The notes under the pieces are model-generated. The model had not been told where the DNA came from and searched no databases. It saw nothing but the letters and a program-made list of their open reading frames with translations. From Letharia columbiana (Eukaryota; Ascomycota; Lecanoromycetes; Lecanorales; Parmeliaceae): a stretch of DNA of 64,000 nucleotides. The translations under genes and the position numbers were made by a program. Shown in pieces: positions 30,394 through 41,884 of this stretch. Positions within the stretch are counted from its first letter, which is position 1, and each line of letters opens with the position of its first letter. The stretch spans positions 1,054,001 to 1,118,000 of the forward strand of contig NW_023501043.1 in the NCBI RefSeq assembly GCF_014066305.1. The letters are read 5' to 3'.

Positions 30394-30811
30394 TTAGTAC
30401 TCGCAAACAGTGAGGCCATACAGAAATAACGCATGCACAAGTAGATAGGTATGTAGATATATGATTGGGCATATCCAACACTGGGGCAGCTAAGACCTTT
30501 TCTGGACATGCAAATAGCCCAGAAAAGGCCCCCCAGCGCTAGAAAAACTTCCATGTCTGAGCGATATGCCCTCGAGTGAAAATGAAGCTATACATAGGTG
30601 TGGGTGGGAGGGAGAACAATGATGTGGCTCTGAAAGAGAACAATTCGAATGAAGAGCCCACTACTGGTGCAGTGGCCATACAAATAGTACTCGCCATGTC
30701 CACCTGTCTCCCTACTATCGCATATCGCATAATGATGGAACGGCTGATCAAACAGCCACCAACGCTATGGCCTCATAATGGACCCACTAACCCACAGTCC
30801 CACTGTTGCGA
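30394..30811 (-). mobile_element. Solo A-B unit of the DIRS/PAT family
   Basis: Reverse complement of the A-linker-B arrangement. It starts TTAGTACTCGCAAACAGTG and ends CCCACTGTTGCGA. It belongs to the same subfamily as 23562 (ATGCGATA-type middle rather than the GTTGGTACC units of 8765). No flanking duplication is seen. Confidence 0.8.
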
Positions 30812-31337
30812 ATTGGCGTTTTAAAAGGTTACCGAAGGACAGTTTTGCGGACCGCTTCTGGATATATACTTGATAACTGATCTCAATCTGGGCTATGCGC
30901 GTGCGAGTTCCGAATGAGTGAGGAGTGATTGAGGAGTGGTTGAGTGAGGAATACTGTAAAGCATTTCTCGTGGTAACTGTATTTTTCATTATTCACTGGT
31001 TGAAATGGGAAACTTGATATGCGGTACTTGCCAATTAATCTGAAGATAACGCTTACCAAGTGTCTCTACTTCAAGGGACCCAGGTGAATGGTCAGTTGTA
31101 TGGGATAAGGCTGATACTTCTGTAATTATTGCTATAATATAATAATACAACAGCCGGTGGCCATCAACAGCTGGGTATTTGATGGTAATAAAACGAGGAG
31201 ATGGCGGTCAAGAGCGTTTCCTAATCATCGCCATGCTCACTCATTGTCAGACTGATTTTCAAATTCATGCGGCACCTCTGCGTCCTTCTCCCCTTCACCA
31301 CCCTCATCAAGCGCGGTCAAAACCCCGGCTGCGTCGG
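30812..31337. other. Unassigned spacer
   Basis: No coding pattern recognised. 31125-31150 is A+T-rich. It ends at the stop codon of the RPN2 remnant. Confidence 0.4.
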
Positions 31338-33692
31338 CTACACCGCTTGCCTCCCTATTCGCCTCCCTAGTCGCCCCCCTTGAGCCATCGCAGCTTCAAC
31401 ATGATCTTGTAATGAACCTGGTAGGACAGCGGACTGAGCGGACTTTTTGGCTTCCTTCATCTCCAAGAGCGTCTTTGACTCTGAAGGCTTGGTGTCATTC
31501 AGCAGTATCAAGCCAACTGTGGGCTTCTTAACAGGCTCGTAGCATTCATCTGGGAAGCTGACGAATTTCAGCTATGCCGGTAGTACTCGCGACATTTTTT
31601 CGAGACCGTACCCCACTTTCTCTTTCTCCATCTTCCTCTTCAAGCCTTCAGGCTTATCTAATGCTTTTGCTTCTTCTTCAGCTTTTTTCTCGCCGTCACC
31701 TTCGGTCTTGACAGCGGACTCGTCAGTGTCCATCTTGTCCCCAGCGTCTGCCTTTGGCGCGGTAGGGGTCTGGTCGATGTCCATGCTCTCGCGTCTCTGC
31801 AGCTTTTCTTTTCTCTGCACTCTACGCTTTGCTTAGGCAGTTGTCGAGAGTACGGCGGTGTTGACCTTCTCTGGAGCATCCTCCGTCTTGGCTTCTTGCT
31901 CCGGAGGATAGTCGAACAGACTAGGTCGAGTCGCGCTGTGAAACTTGAAGCTGGGAACCTCAAGGTCCTGGTCAAGACCAACGACTGACGTTGGAGTGAA
32001 GCTCAGGGACAGGAAGTGTGTCAGACGAAACCAGTACCAGTATTGAGTGAACACTGCCATTCCGACAATACCAGCCATGTTCAAGTTACCTGTCTGGGTC
32101 TGGAGGCTTATCATGCAGTTGCGGCCACCAGCATCGACAATACCCAAGGAGATGGCACTGCCAAACTTGGTCATGGCATCTTCATGCCGGTCACCGATGG
32201 CTTTTTGCAGTGTCTTTCGAATAGTGCCAACCTTTGGGTTCATGGCCTCGTTTTGCTGTACCATGATCATGGAAAGGGCAATGAGTGCTCCTTGGCGCAC
32301 GAAGTCAGTTGGGTCCTTGATCATTGGCTCCAGAATGTCGATGGCTTTGTCCAGACCAATACCTGCACAAGGTATACCCAGTGCCATTGCTGCGCCGTAT
32401 CGGACGTGTGGGTTGTACGACTCTGACAGTAGCTCAACCATACGCGGTACACTCTTGGGCTTTCTGAAGAGGATGAAGCCGAGACTCATGACGGCGTATC
32501 TCCGTACGTCATCACTAACATCGCCGACGGCCACATGAAGCAGCTTGCGAACAGCCTTGTTGCTGCCAGTGCCGCAATAAGCAAGCGCGAGAGTCTGGAT
32601 GCCTCCGTATCGGAGAATTGGATCAGGGTCATCCAAAAGGCCATTCACCAATTCATCAGCTCCCTCTTGCCGGCCGTACATTATGAGTGCCATTCCAAGA
32701 CCGAGGCCACGGACGATCTTCTCGTGTTGTGTGTCATTAGCGTATTGGATCATATCCTCGAGGGTCTTAATGTTGCCAGTCCCCAGCTTATCAAGCCCAT
32801 TCTGATGCCTACAGCCTCAACGTTCAGAGCTAAGTCCGTGTAGAGAACACCTTTGAGGTCATCGTAGATGCCCTCATCGCCAGTAGCCATGCCAGCGACG
32901 CCTAAGCCTAGGCCACCACCCACCATGTTGCACGACTTCCTCCGTGGCCCTCTTGAAATGGTCACGAATAAGTTCCAGCGCAAACGTCTCGTGGTTAGCG
33001 TAGATGAGACTCATGGCATAAAGTGAGCCTCCCTGACTGTAGACAGAGCCAGTGTTTGCACCCTCGACAGTATCCTTTGGCAGGTATGGCTTTAATAGTC
33101 TCTGCCCATTGCCAAGATCACCGCGATGTATAACTCCAAGGACAGCAGTGGCGGTGAATTTTGACTAGTTGACCGCTTTATCGAGCCAGTCCAGATTGTC
33201 GCGGAAGAAGTTGGTGTTCATGAACCCACACGACAAGGTAACTGGGTATGGAAAATCGAGTTCCGTGCTACCAGACTATCCTTGAGCTTGTTGAGTATGG
33301 CAACATTGGCATGGTTGTTTCGGTAGAGGAATTCGAGGTTCAGTTGAATTTTTTTGTCCCTGATAGAATCTCGCGTATCGAGTCAAATGCTTTCTCCGCC
33401 TCTGGACTGATGGCTGGGGGTTTTCCACAGAGTTATCCAGCGAAGAACTAGGAGCAGCAGCATTGCCGTCCGACTTTGACAAGAGCTTATCAGTCTCTTG
33501 AGCATCATTGACTTTGTCTTCATCCATCTTGTCTACGCCATCAGTAGTCTGAGCGGCTGTGGGCTCTGGGTTTTTCGGAAGGCCTTCCCGAACTTTCTTC
33601 AAAAATTCTTGGGAGCTGTTGTCGTACAGGTCGAAGGCAATTTGGTAGGCTTCGTAGGCGGCGTGGCCCGCCAGTCTCGACTAAATCTCCAG
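31338..33692 (-). pseudogene. RPN2: 26S proteasome subunit Rpn2 (PSMD1), C-terminal part, inactivated
   Basis: The minus strand encodes the proteasome/cyclosome repeat region of Rpn2: GGGLGLGVAGMATGDEGIYD, YANDTQHEKIVRGLGLGMAL, LRYGGIQTLALAYCGTGSNK, DDVRRYAVMSLGFILFRKP, HVRYGAAMALGIPCAGIG and GTIRKTLQKAIGDRHEDAMT, then the acidic KEKEE-like linker and VSFPDECYEPVKKP. It is dead: a 1-nt deletion at about 32785 shifts frame, stops occur near 31834 (TAA) and 31574 (TAG for Gln), and the 33000-33270 part is in several frames. The upstream part is separated by the copia element at 33693-40649. Rpn2 is a single-copy, essential scaffold of the 19S base, so a working copy must exist elsewhere. Confidence 0.9.
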
Positions 33693-33827
33693 TGTTGAAA
33701 TACGGATCACGTGACTCTTTGGGTTTTTGGGGTCACCTTATTTTGTTAAAAAAAAACCCTTTCGGTTTTTTTTTTTTTTTTTTTTTTCCATAATTAACAA
33801 CTAAGTGTCTTACCTCATATTTCCACA
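33693..33827 (+). repeat. 5' LTR of the copia element
   Basis: TGTTGAAATACGGATCACGT to CATATTTCCACA. It has a long T run (33763-33787) absent from the 3' LTR, whose middle differs (GGCGGTCACGTGACTTGG). The ends match. Confidence 0.85.
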
Positions 33828-33842
33828 GGTTATAAGCCCGGG
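33828..33842 (+). promoter_or_regulatory. Putative primer-binding site (half-tRNA iMet type)
   Basis: GGTTATAAGCCCGG follows the 5' LTR directly. It is complementary, except for one base, to the anticodon-stem segment of initiator Met tRNA (...GGGCTCATAACC), the half-tRNA primer known for copia-type elements. The mismatch fits a C/T or G/A change. Confidence 0.5.
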
Positions 33843-34829
33843 CTCTGCCCGGCAACTATTACATCATATCTACTATTCGCCTCTATAACTACGACTGCCC
33901 TCAGGCTTTCAGCACCTATCTTATAATATCTGAAGCCCATTATATAAAGACAGCAGCAGCTGTGAAGGCATTCTTTCAACCTTCTCGATGGGGGTATTTC
34001 CCCCTCTCAAAATGGTCGTGGGCCTAAGCGAGTATGATTCGTCAACAATGTGAGGGGCTGGGAGCCGCTATCGCCTTTGCCCTAAGCGAGCCGAGGTATA
34101 CCGCCTCTAGCCGAAACGCCGAACTCGCTAAGTATGTTAAGCATACGACCGTATCGCCGTGCGATTGAGTTACACCGCTAAGGCCCCTCTGAATCTTGCC
34201 AGCTTCCGCTGAGTTAGGACACTTGACTTTATTAAAAGTGGAGCCATTTTATACCAACATCAACTTTAAAATTATATATTAACTGCCGGATTAATGGCTA
34301 TTAACTGAAAGTGGCTGGATGTCAGCACCAACAGTCTGACCGCAGTCCAGAGCATTTTAGAGCTGGCACTACTATCTCCCAGTGCGCCTATAAGTCTGTT
34401 GAGACTAAAATAATAAGGATACCTTGTTGATATTGGCTTCTAGGCCTCCAGAAGCCCCTTGAAGAAGGGGGTTGGGGCCCTGCCACCGAATTCTTTTTCC
34501 GTGTTCGCCTGTGTCCTGCCACCGTGATTATAGAGCCAGAACGATCTTCGAAGTCTTATGGTAGTAGCCAGCGACGTGGATATTCTGGGTCTAAGTCCCT
34601 GAACGAGCAGCATAAGAAGGGTGCCAATCCCCCTCCAAGAAGGAGGTCCGCACGCCTACAACTGCACTTCGTATAATTCTATCAGAAACCAGCCTTCGTC
34701 TATAAGTCATCCTTACCACTAAGTACCTTTCATTTTAATTATATCGCCCGTATCTATCGCAGCTCTATATATAAGCACTTCCCATTTCTTGTGTAAGAAC
34801 TCGAAGCTTAAAGGCGACAGTTAACCAGT
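33843..34829. other. Copia untranslated leader
   Basis: About 1 kb between the primer site and the first coding-like sequence. No ORF of note. Confidence 0.5.
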
Positions 34830-36393
34830 ACCGGTAAGACCTTCGAGGACTTTGACGACGATCAGAGTATCTATTCTACTCCCGCTGCTTCACCGGACGA
34901 TAGTCTTATCGATCTCGAATCCGAAGCCAGCGAAGATACTTTTAGCCCTTTAAGCGATACCGAACTATTCGGCCTTCGTGCTAAAGAGCCTATTATACTC
35001 GCTTCGGAGCCACTCTTAGAATCTTTCTCTGACTCCACTACTTCGCCTGAAACAGTAGCTAAATTACCGTCACTATCGCCGCCATCGCCCTCTCTATCAG
35101 CATCTTACGTACCTCCGTCTAGACTATCTTCCACCGACGATAGATCCGAATAATCAATTACAGCGCCCTGCGGCTGATGCTCTTAATCAGTCCCAGTCTA
35201 GCGAAAACAGTTTCCCTCTGACCTCCATCGCCATTCTGGAATCCAGCATAAGATATACCAGATGAAGGCAAGACATCAAGGGCTGATTAATGCTCAACAA
35301 CCTTTTGCCCTTTACCGGAACCACGAAGCTCAAGGCTTATATAACTATTTTCCAACGCCTCGGGTATAGTGGTCGCCAGCTCACCGAGACCAATTACGAT
35401 AACGAGGATCCTCAGGCGATACTGGACGCCATCGCCAAATACTATAAGCCTAAGGGCTCCGGGCTCTACACGGAGCTGATTCGCCAACTACTCAGCATCA
35501 CCCTTACTTCCGAGGGAGGCGTTCGCCAATACGAAAAGGACTTTCGCAAGATCACTGCCGAAATCGCCAGCCTACACAAGTCGCTCGCTCTACCAGAACC
35601 TTTCCTAATTCAGCTCTTCCTCATAGGACTCGGGGACTCTTTTAATATCTTCGTGACTACTTATATCCAGACCCACGAACTATACGACGACAAGGCCGTC
35701 AAATTCGATGAGGTCATCTATACCGCGGTAAATAAAAAAACCCGCCTGCTCTCATCCAAAGACGGCGATATCGCTATATACACTGCCCGCAACGGCAGCG
35801 ACAAGGGTAAAGGCAAGCAGTCCGCCAGACACCATAAAACCGGCGGCTCAGAAGCCAATCGCGAAACTTGCTTTTTATGCAAGGCCGCCGGACGCAAGTT
35901 CAGGCATCCTCCCGCCAAATGCTGGACCAAGTTCTCTTACCTGAAGCCCGAAAAGTTTATGTCGGATGAGGAAAAGAAGAAGAAGGCTCAAATCGCCGCG
36001 ATCAATTTTAATAATGTAGGGGAGGGCCCCAGCACTAAGCGCAAGCGTATCGAAGAGGCGCTCTTTAATGCCTCTGCTCTAGGGGAGGATGAGTATTTTA
36101 ATGCCAACTATGCCTTTTTGGAAGAACTGGATTCGACCATGTATTATATGGATCTCAGCCCCGACGATTTTAATATCCTCGATACGGCTGATAATGAGGA
36201 AGTTATTAACTTGATAGCCGTCGATTCTAGCCTGGAGCACAACCTGATAGCTACTGACTCCGCCGACCTATACTCTCATATAGTAATAGACTCTAGCTAC
36301 TCTCGCTATTCCTTCGCCAATCGTTCGATGTTTATCACCTACGAAAAGATCTACTCTCGCCCTATCCGCGGTATCGAAGGCAGTCAAGTTTAA
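34830..36393 (+). pseudogene. Copia Gag region
   Basis: 34830-35150 is open in one frame and acidic/Ser-rich (DFDDDQSIYSTPAASPDDSL), ending in TAA. Gag proper is open from 35290: FQRLGYSGRQLTE, IAKYYKPKGSGLYTELIRQL, LTSEGGVRQYEKDFRKI, PFLIQLFLIGLGDSF. It has a zinc-knuckle-like CFLCKAAGRKFRHPPAKCW (C-x2-C-x7-H-x4-C) at about residues 197-215, followed by protease-region sequence (VIDSSYSRYSFANRSMF, with Ser at the place of the catalytic Asp). Stop at 36391. The link between the acidic leader and Gag is unclear. Confidence 0.7.
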
Positions 36394-38285
36394 CCCCTCG
36401 GCCGCGATACCATCAGCTTAAACTGCTCCGTTCAAGGCAAGCGTGTGAATATCACTTTACTCAACGTCTTACATATACCCGATATAGGCGTCAACCTTCT
36501 TTCCGTCGGCAAACTCTTGAACTCCGATATCGCAGTCGCCTTCCACAAGACTGGCTACGCTCTAACCAAAGACGACCTAAAGCTTACAAGCACTCGCAAT
36601 CGAGATCTGTTCTTCCTCGACCTCTAGGACAGTCCAAATAGTGCCTTAACGACATACAGTGTTCCTTCGAACCCGATTCATCAACTCTGGCATACTCGCA
36701 TAAACCATTTAAGTCAGCAAAACCTAAATAGGCTCCCCGCCATAGCGGTAGATATAAATTTCACCAAGGATATCGCGGATGAGTATACTTACGAGTGCTG
36801 TGTTATAGGGCGCCAGAAGGCTGTCCCCCATACCAGTCCCACTGCGCCCGACACACGACCGGGCGAATTCATTTATAGCGATCTCGTAAGGCCTCTGTCC
36901 CCTACTAATTTCAATAGCTATAAATACTTTGTGACATTCAAGGATGATTTCACCTTCTACTCTAAAGTCTACTGCATCCGCTATAAGAGTAAGACCTTTA
37001 CTATATTCTTACGATTTAAAACCCGTCTTAAGTCGTATAGCTATAAGATCTCTCGTATTCGCCTCGATAATAGAGGCGAGTACATGTTTAAAGCCTTTCT
37101 TAACTATCTCGCTCTGTCGAATATCAAATAGGAATCTATCGTCCCTGGTAACCCCCAGATAAACGGTGCGGCTAAGCGTTTTAGGCAAACCCTGCTACAT
37201 AAGATGCATCCCATCCTGTTAAGCTTCAACCTTAACAAATCCTTTTAGCCTGAAATCGTTGCCACCGCTAACTATTTAACGATGCGATCGCCTAACGTCA
37301 GGACCATCGCAACCCCTTTCGAGGCCTTCTATCAACGAAAGCCTATTCTTTCCCACTTGCGCATAGTCGGTTTCATCGCTTACGCGATAAAACGAATTCA
37401 GAAGAAGCTTGTGGATCGAAGCGAAAAGTGTGTACTGCTGGGGTACGAAGGGGAGCACATCTTCCGGCTGTACAATCTCACCAAGAAGATAGTTGTTCGC
37501 GCTAATAGCGTACACTTCGTAAAAAAACGGCCCCTAGTCGTAGACCCGGAAGAAGAAACCGAGGCCCACGAGCCCTCGAACAAACGGCAACGTCTGACAG
37601 TACCAGCATCCGCTGCAGGGGAGGCACTGAATAAGCAGCGTATCACTAACATTTCGGAAGACGTTAAACCTAAAGACGTTGCACCTATAACTAAAACAGC
37701 CACTAAACCTTCGGCGGCTTCAAGACCTCCAGCACCTATAAGGCCAAGGCCAAATTTCCCCTGACCAGCTAATAAGAAAGCGCCTTCGCGGAGACCTACG
37801 CAAGAGCCTCCAATACGGCGAACCCAATCAACTACGCGAGAGCCCTCAGCTCAAGCGCCCCCAATACGGGCTACTCGATCAAATACTGCACCTGCACCTA
37901 CACCGGTAGTTCGACCTACGCCACCTATGCGGGAAATTTCCTCAGGCTCAGATTCACCATCCACTATTATCGAAGTTATACAAGCTATCCGCGAAGACCG
38001 TAAGTTAAGCGCTATTCAAAGGGTGCTACACGATCACCCGGATCTCACAGTTCCGGATCTACGGGACCTATCCCCTAACCCTCTTTCGGGGGCCTTTGCG
38101 GCATTCGCCCTGCTTGCTGACCATACCAATAAGCCGGATGTTTTCGAGCCTACCACTTACGAGCAGGCCATATCTAACCAGCTGTCCCGAATAAATTAGG
38201 AACTTTCCATGAAGGATAAGTACAAATCTCTTATGAACAACAACACTTAATGCCTTATCCAGGCGCCTCCCGGAGCTCATGTCCT
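36394..38285 (+). pseudogene. Copia protease end and integrase, with many stops
   Basis: The frame continues through TAG codons near 36625, 37129 and 37246, a TGA near 37762, and TAG/TAA near 38198 and 38248: LLNVLHIPDIGVNLLSVGKL, HQLWHTRINHLSQQNLNRLP (HHCC-like, with Cys-x2-Cys altered), FIYSDLVRPLSPTNF and FKDDFTF (integrase core Asp positions), RIRLDNRGEYMFKAF. A Pro/Arg-rich linker follows (37780-37930), then HDHPDLTVPDLRDLSPN. All stops can be reached from Gln, Trp, Glu or Arg codons by C-to-T or G-to-A. Confidence 0.75.
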
Positions 38286-39738
38286 AAGAGGCAGATGGGT
38301 CTACACCTTGAAACGGGGCCCCGATGGGGAAATCACCCGCTACAAGGCACGCTGGGTTGTCCGAGGATTCGAACAGCAGGAGGGCCGTGACTACCATGAC
38401 ACTTTCGCGTCGGTGGTAAAGCCCATGAGCTACAAGGCGATCTTCGCGCTTGCGGCCGCCCTGGATTGGGACCTGGAGCAAATGGACGTCAAAACTGCCT
38501 TTCTGTACGGCAACGTGAAGGAAGAGATTTACGTGCGCCAACCCGATGGCTTCAGCAAAGACGGTACCAAGGTCTGTAAGCTCAATAAGGCACTCTATGG
38601 CCTGAAGCAGTCCCCTCGAGTCTGGTATCAGCATTTCTCGGAGTACATGAAGGAGCTGGGCCTCCTCCCTATCGAATCGGACGACAGCGTGTTCATGGAC
38701 CCCAAGGAGGGTACTATTGTGGCGCTCTATGTCGACGATGTCTTGATCACCGGCCCCAGTAAAGCCGGGATTCAGCGGATCAAGAAGGGTCTCAACGCGA
38801 AGTTTCATATGTCGGACTTGGGACCATGTGCCTACTACTTGGGTATGACTGTCAAGAGGGATCGCCGTAGCGGTGTCCTTCGCCTGGGACAAGAGGCCTA
38901 CGTCACTCGGTTCTTGAACCATTTCAACTGTTGGAACCTCACCCCGGCATCGACGCCCCTCGAAACCAGCCGCAAACTGGCTCCCGCCGAAGAGGGCTAT
39001 GTCGCCCCAAGGAAATTGCAAGAGGACTACCAATCCGCGGTCGGATCTCTCATGTATGCCATGCTCGGCACCCGTCCCGACATCGCCTACGCGGTATCAT
39101 TGGTCAGCCGCTACTCAGCCAACCCGACTCCAGCACACTGGAATGCGGTTATTCGAATCTTCCGGTACCTGAGGGGCACAGTTCACTACGAACTCGTGTA
39201 CAAAGGCTCCCTTCAAGAACTCACCGGTTACACCGATTCTGATTGGGCTGGCGACACGACCCGAAGGTCTACATCTGGCTACCTCTTCAATGTGGGGAGC
39301 GGCGCGATCAGTTGGTCATCTAAGCGTCAAGCCACCGTGGCATTGTCCACTTGTGAGGCAGAGTATATCGGTCAGACGCAGGCTACCAAAGAAGCGATCT
39401 GGCTGAAGAACCTGCTTAATCAACTCCTTCGCCCCGACGATGTGGACCCCAAAGCCACCGTCATTTTCGGTGACAATCAGGGCGCAATCGCCCTCGCAAA
39501 GAACGCTCAGTTCCATGCTCGCACCAAACACATTGACATTGCCCACCATTTCGTGCGCGAAAAGGTCAATGATGGCACTGTGGACATGCGGTATGTTCCC
39601 ACTGATAAACAGGTAGCCGATGGGCTTACCAAGGCCCTTTGCTTGGACAAATTCGTTGCTTTTCGGGACGCCCTTGGGGTGGAAGCTGCACCTACTCACC
39701 CCCCGGCAGCCGCTAATCTCACTGCTACCTCAGTATAG
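38284..39738 (+). CDS. Copia reverse transcriptase-RNase H (open reading frame)
   Basis: 484 codons without a stop: KARWVVRGFEQQEGRDY, the copia RT motifs MDVKTAFLYGNVKEEIYVRQ, LNKALYGLKQSPRVWY and the catalytic ALYVDDVLITG, then SAVGSLMYAMLGTRPDIAYA. RNase H: TGYTDSDWAGDTTRRSTSGY, STCEAEYIG, DNQGAIALAKN, RTKHIDIAHHFVRE, TDKQVADGLTKAL. The reading frame and G+C-rich codon use differ sharply from the stop-ridden, A+T-leaning gag-integrase half upstream. The 39739-40500 tail has no coding pattern and ends in the purine tract. Confidence 0.9.
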   Translation, partial: LRGRWVYTLKRGPDGEITRYKARWVVRGFEQQEGRDYHDTFASVVKPMSYKAIFALAAALDWDLEQMDVKTAFLYGNVKEEIYVRQPDGFSKDGTKVCKLNKALYGLKQSPRVWYQHFSEYMKELGLLPIESDDSVFMDPKEGTIVALYVDDVLITGPSKAGIQRIKKGLNAKFHMSDLGPCAYYLGMTVKRDRRSGVLRLGQEAYVTRFLNHFNCWNLTPASTPLETSRKLAPAEEGYVAPRKLQEDYQSAVGSLMYAMLGTRPDIAYAVSLVSRYSANPTPAHWNAVIRIFRYLRGTVHYELVYKGSLQELTGYTDSDWAGDTTRRSTSGYLFNVGSGAISWSSKRQATVALSTCEAEYIGQTQATKEAIWLKNLLNQLLRPDDVDPKATVIFGDNQGAIALAKNAQFHARTKHIDIAHHFVREKVNDGTVDMRYVPTDKQVADGLTKALCLDKFVAFRDALGVEAAPTHPPAAANLTATSV

Positions 39739-40500
39739 CCTCATTTTGCAGGGGAGCCACCTGGATCCAGGGGAGCCGCCTGCTACCGACTACTCCAGGG
39801 GAGCCATTTTATTAGTCCCTATACTACGGGTGATCTACCCGAGCCGCCCGCCGAGCCGCCATATCAGACTTGGCACTCTGCGGACTCGCCATTTTATATC
39901 GGAACAGCTATTTCTTCAGCGCTATTGCCGCTATCGCTACCAAACTTCTAGGGCTCTTTCGGGGGACCCATACCTATTCGTCACCAATGCCTCGGATATT
40001 GCACCTCTAAATTGCCGCTGCCGCAGCCACTATTGCCAAGGACCAGTTACCTAAAACGGCCCCGCAGAGACCTTGCAGCCGGCGATATACAGCTAGGAGG
40101 ATTTCTTCCAATCATTCCATTCAGTCACCCCCACAAATATCCTCCGGCCTCGAATCGATCGATTTTTGGTGTGCACCAGATGGCCTGGAAATAAAATTTC
40201 CAAAAAACCGCTTTTTGACAAAAAGTGGAATTTGGGTCGAATTTTGGTAGGGGCCTGGTCTGACATAGTCGTTTTCAGATTTCGACTTTTCACTTTACCT
40301 ACCCTGTTTTGGACGTCGCGAACTTTGAATCTCGTGTTTTTCAATCTCGTCCGCAGGGGGGGGGTAGGGGTGGGGGGGGTGTGCTTTTCACGCTAGCTAC
40401 CCGGCACTAACTCACCTTGGCTACCCGGTTTTGGACCCCGTCAGCGTTGAACTTCGTGTCCACTGGGTTTCGCTTATGAGAGGATACGTGCGAAGGGGAG
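39739..40500. other. Copia 3' untranslated region
   Basis: Contains GGGGAGCC repeats (39750-39810) and a poly-G stretch at 40358-40380. No gene. Confidence 0.5.
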
Positions 40501-40649
40501 TGTTGAAATTCGGATCACGTGACTCTTGGCGTCTTGGCGGTCACGTGACTTGGTCACGTGACACGCCTTAGCGTGTCCGTATCTAGTCGCTCTTTCCTTC
40601 ATAGTAACTCTATAGTTAAAAACTAAGTGTCTTACCTCATATTTCCACA
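40501..40649 (+). repeat. 3' LTR of the copia element
   Basis: TGTTGAAATTCGGATCACGT to CATATTTCCACA. See the 5' LTR. Confidence 0.85.
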
Positions 40650-41673
40650 GCCAGTAGCTTCGATGCCATCGAATGCTCATTTAGATAAACGATGCATTTT
40701 GCTATCGAAAAGACATCTGGAGAGGAACATCGTAGTAGACAGAGGATGAGACGCAGTAGCTTGATTGAAAACCCGATGTTAGCTAGGAAATGTGGCCTTA
40801 AATCTGACGAAGGAAAGGTGAGCTTCCTACCTCCTGGCGCAATCCGCGCTCCTGGACTACGTCCATACAGATACCCAGTAGATACTCCAGCAGCTCGTCA
40901 ACTTGTCCAATGCCATCCTTGGCCGGCTTGTTGCCCTTCTCATCGTCGCTCGCACGGAGTACAGCCCGTCGAATGACATCGAACTCGCGTGCTTCTACCG
41001 CGGCTCCTACCATTGGGCGATAACGCCTGTCCCGGAAACATCGCTCGAACAACTGGTCTATTACCGCTTGCAAAGGTTTCTGGATCCCTCGTTGCTGTGC
41101 GAATGACGGAGGTAGAGCGGTCGTGGGGGCGGGGCACCCGCCGGATCGAACGTATTTGTACTGTCTTGGCGTGAAAATAGGGACTTCGACGGGAGGGTTG
41201 CCTGTGAGAATGGCATCGTAGGGGAAGCGAGACAAGCTGATGTACTTGTGGCTCCATTTGCTGTCGAAGGAAAGGCAGTGTTGAGCTGAGTTGGCTGATT
41301 TACATCGCTTGTGAGAGCTGCATCAGAGAGAGCGATGTAGGTATCCACGCATTTAGATACGATAGTATCCTCGAGTTCACCCTCGTGGTCTAGGTCGAAT
41401 AGCTTGCCGGCTCCGAGGGCAAGTACCATGCTCTCATTATATTCCTGGAGGTTGTAGTAGACTTTCGCCGCGACAAGAGCGGCCAGTTCCCACTCTGGAA
41501 ACTGAGGATCCTCGTATAAAGCCTCGACCTCGCCCACGGATCCAATCGCCCACGGATCCAACGACTTCTGTCCATAGTAAGTCGATCTCTTCGTTCAATT
41601 TCCTCAGTGCGAAGATCTGAAGCTCGGCATCTGGCTCGGATATAAACTCCACCACGCCGGCTGCCGATGTCAA
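40650..41673 (-). pseudogene. RPN2: 26S proteasome subunit Rpn2, N-terminal part, inactivated
   Basis: Minus strand from about 41680: LTSAAGVVEFISEPDAELQ, then LLWTEVVGSV. A 16-bp tandem duplication (TCGCCCACGGATCCAA at 41530-41545 and 41546-41561) shifts the frame. Then EVEALYEDPQFPEWELAAL, KVYYNLQEYNESMVLALGAG, SKCVDTYIALSD; another frame change; SLSRFPYDAILTGNPPVEVP; FERCFRDRRYRPMVGAAVEA; an intron-like gap (about 40820-40755); and IAKCIVYLNEHSMASKLLEI up to the copia insertion point. The start codon is not found: the family begins MVGLTSAAG and here an intron seems to precede (A)GATTGGGTTGAC. Confidence 0.9.
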
Positions 41674-41884
41674 CCCAATCCTGATAATGGTCCGAGACTA
41701 AGTTGATGAGATCCTTAAAGTTTCATGTGAGAATAGCGACTATCCCGACAAACAGCGTAAGCGTTGTGCTTGCGTTGGAGATGGATGAAATATCAACGGA
41801 GATTTAGATGCTGGCTTATGTGAGTAGTTCAGACGCACCCTTGCGTAAAAGGTGGACAAAACTTTAAAATTGCTGACGGAATTA

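Larger units (their letters stand above)
33693..40649 (+). mobile_element. Ty1/copia LTR retrotransposon inserted in RPN2
   Basis: LTRs at 33693-33827 and 40501-40649 (TGTTGAAA...TTCCACA) flank gag, integrase and RT-RNase H in copia order (integrase before RT). Flanks TCCAG (33688-33692) and GCCAG (40650-40654) look like a 5-bp duplication with one mismatch. A purine tract GAAGGGGAG precedes the 3' LTR. Gag-integrase carries several stops; RT-RNase H is open. Confidence 0.9.

Noticed and set aside
31338..33692. RPN2 as a functional gene
   Set aside because: Frameshifts, stops and the copia insertion rule out a working subunit.
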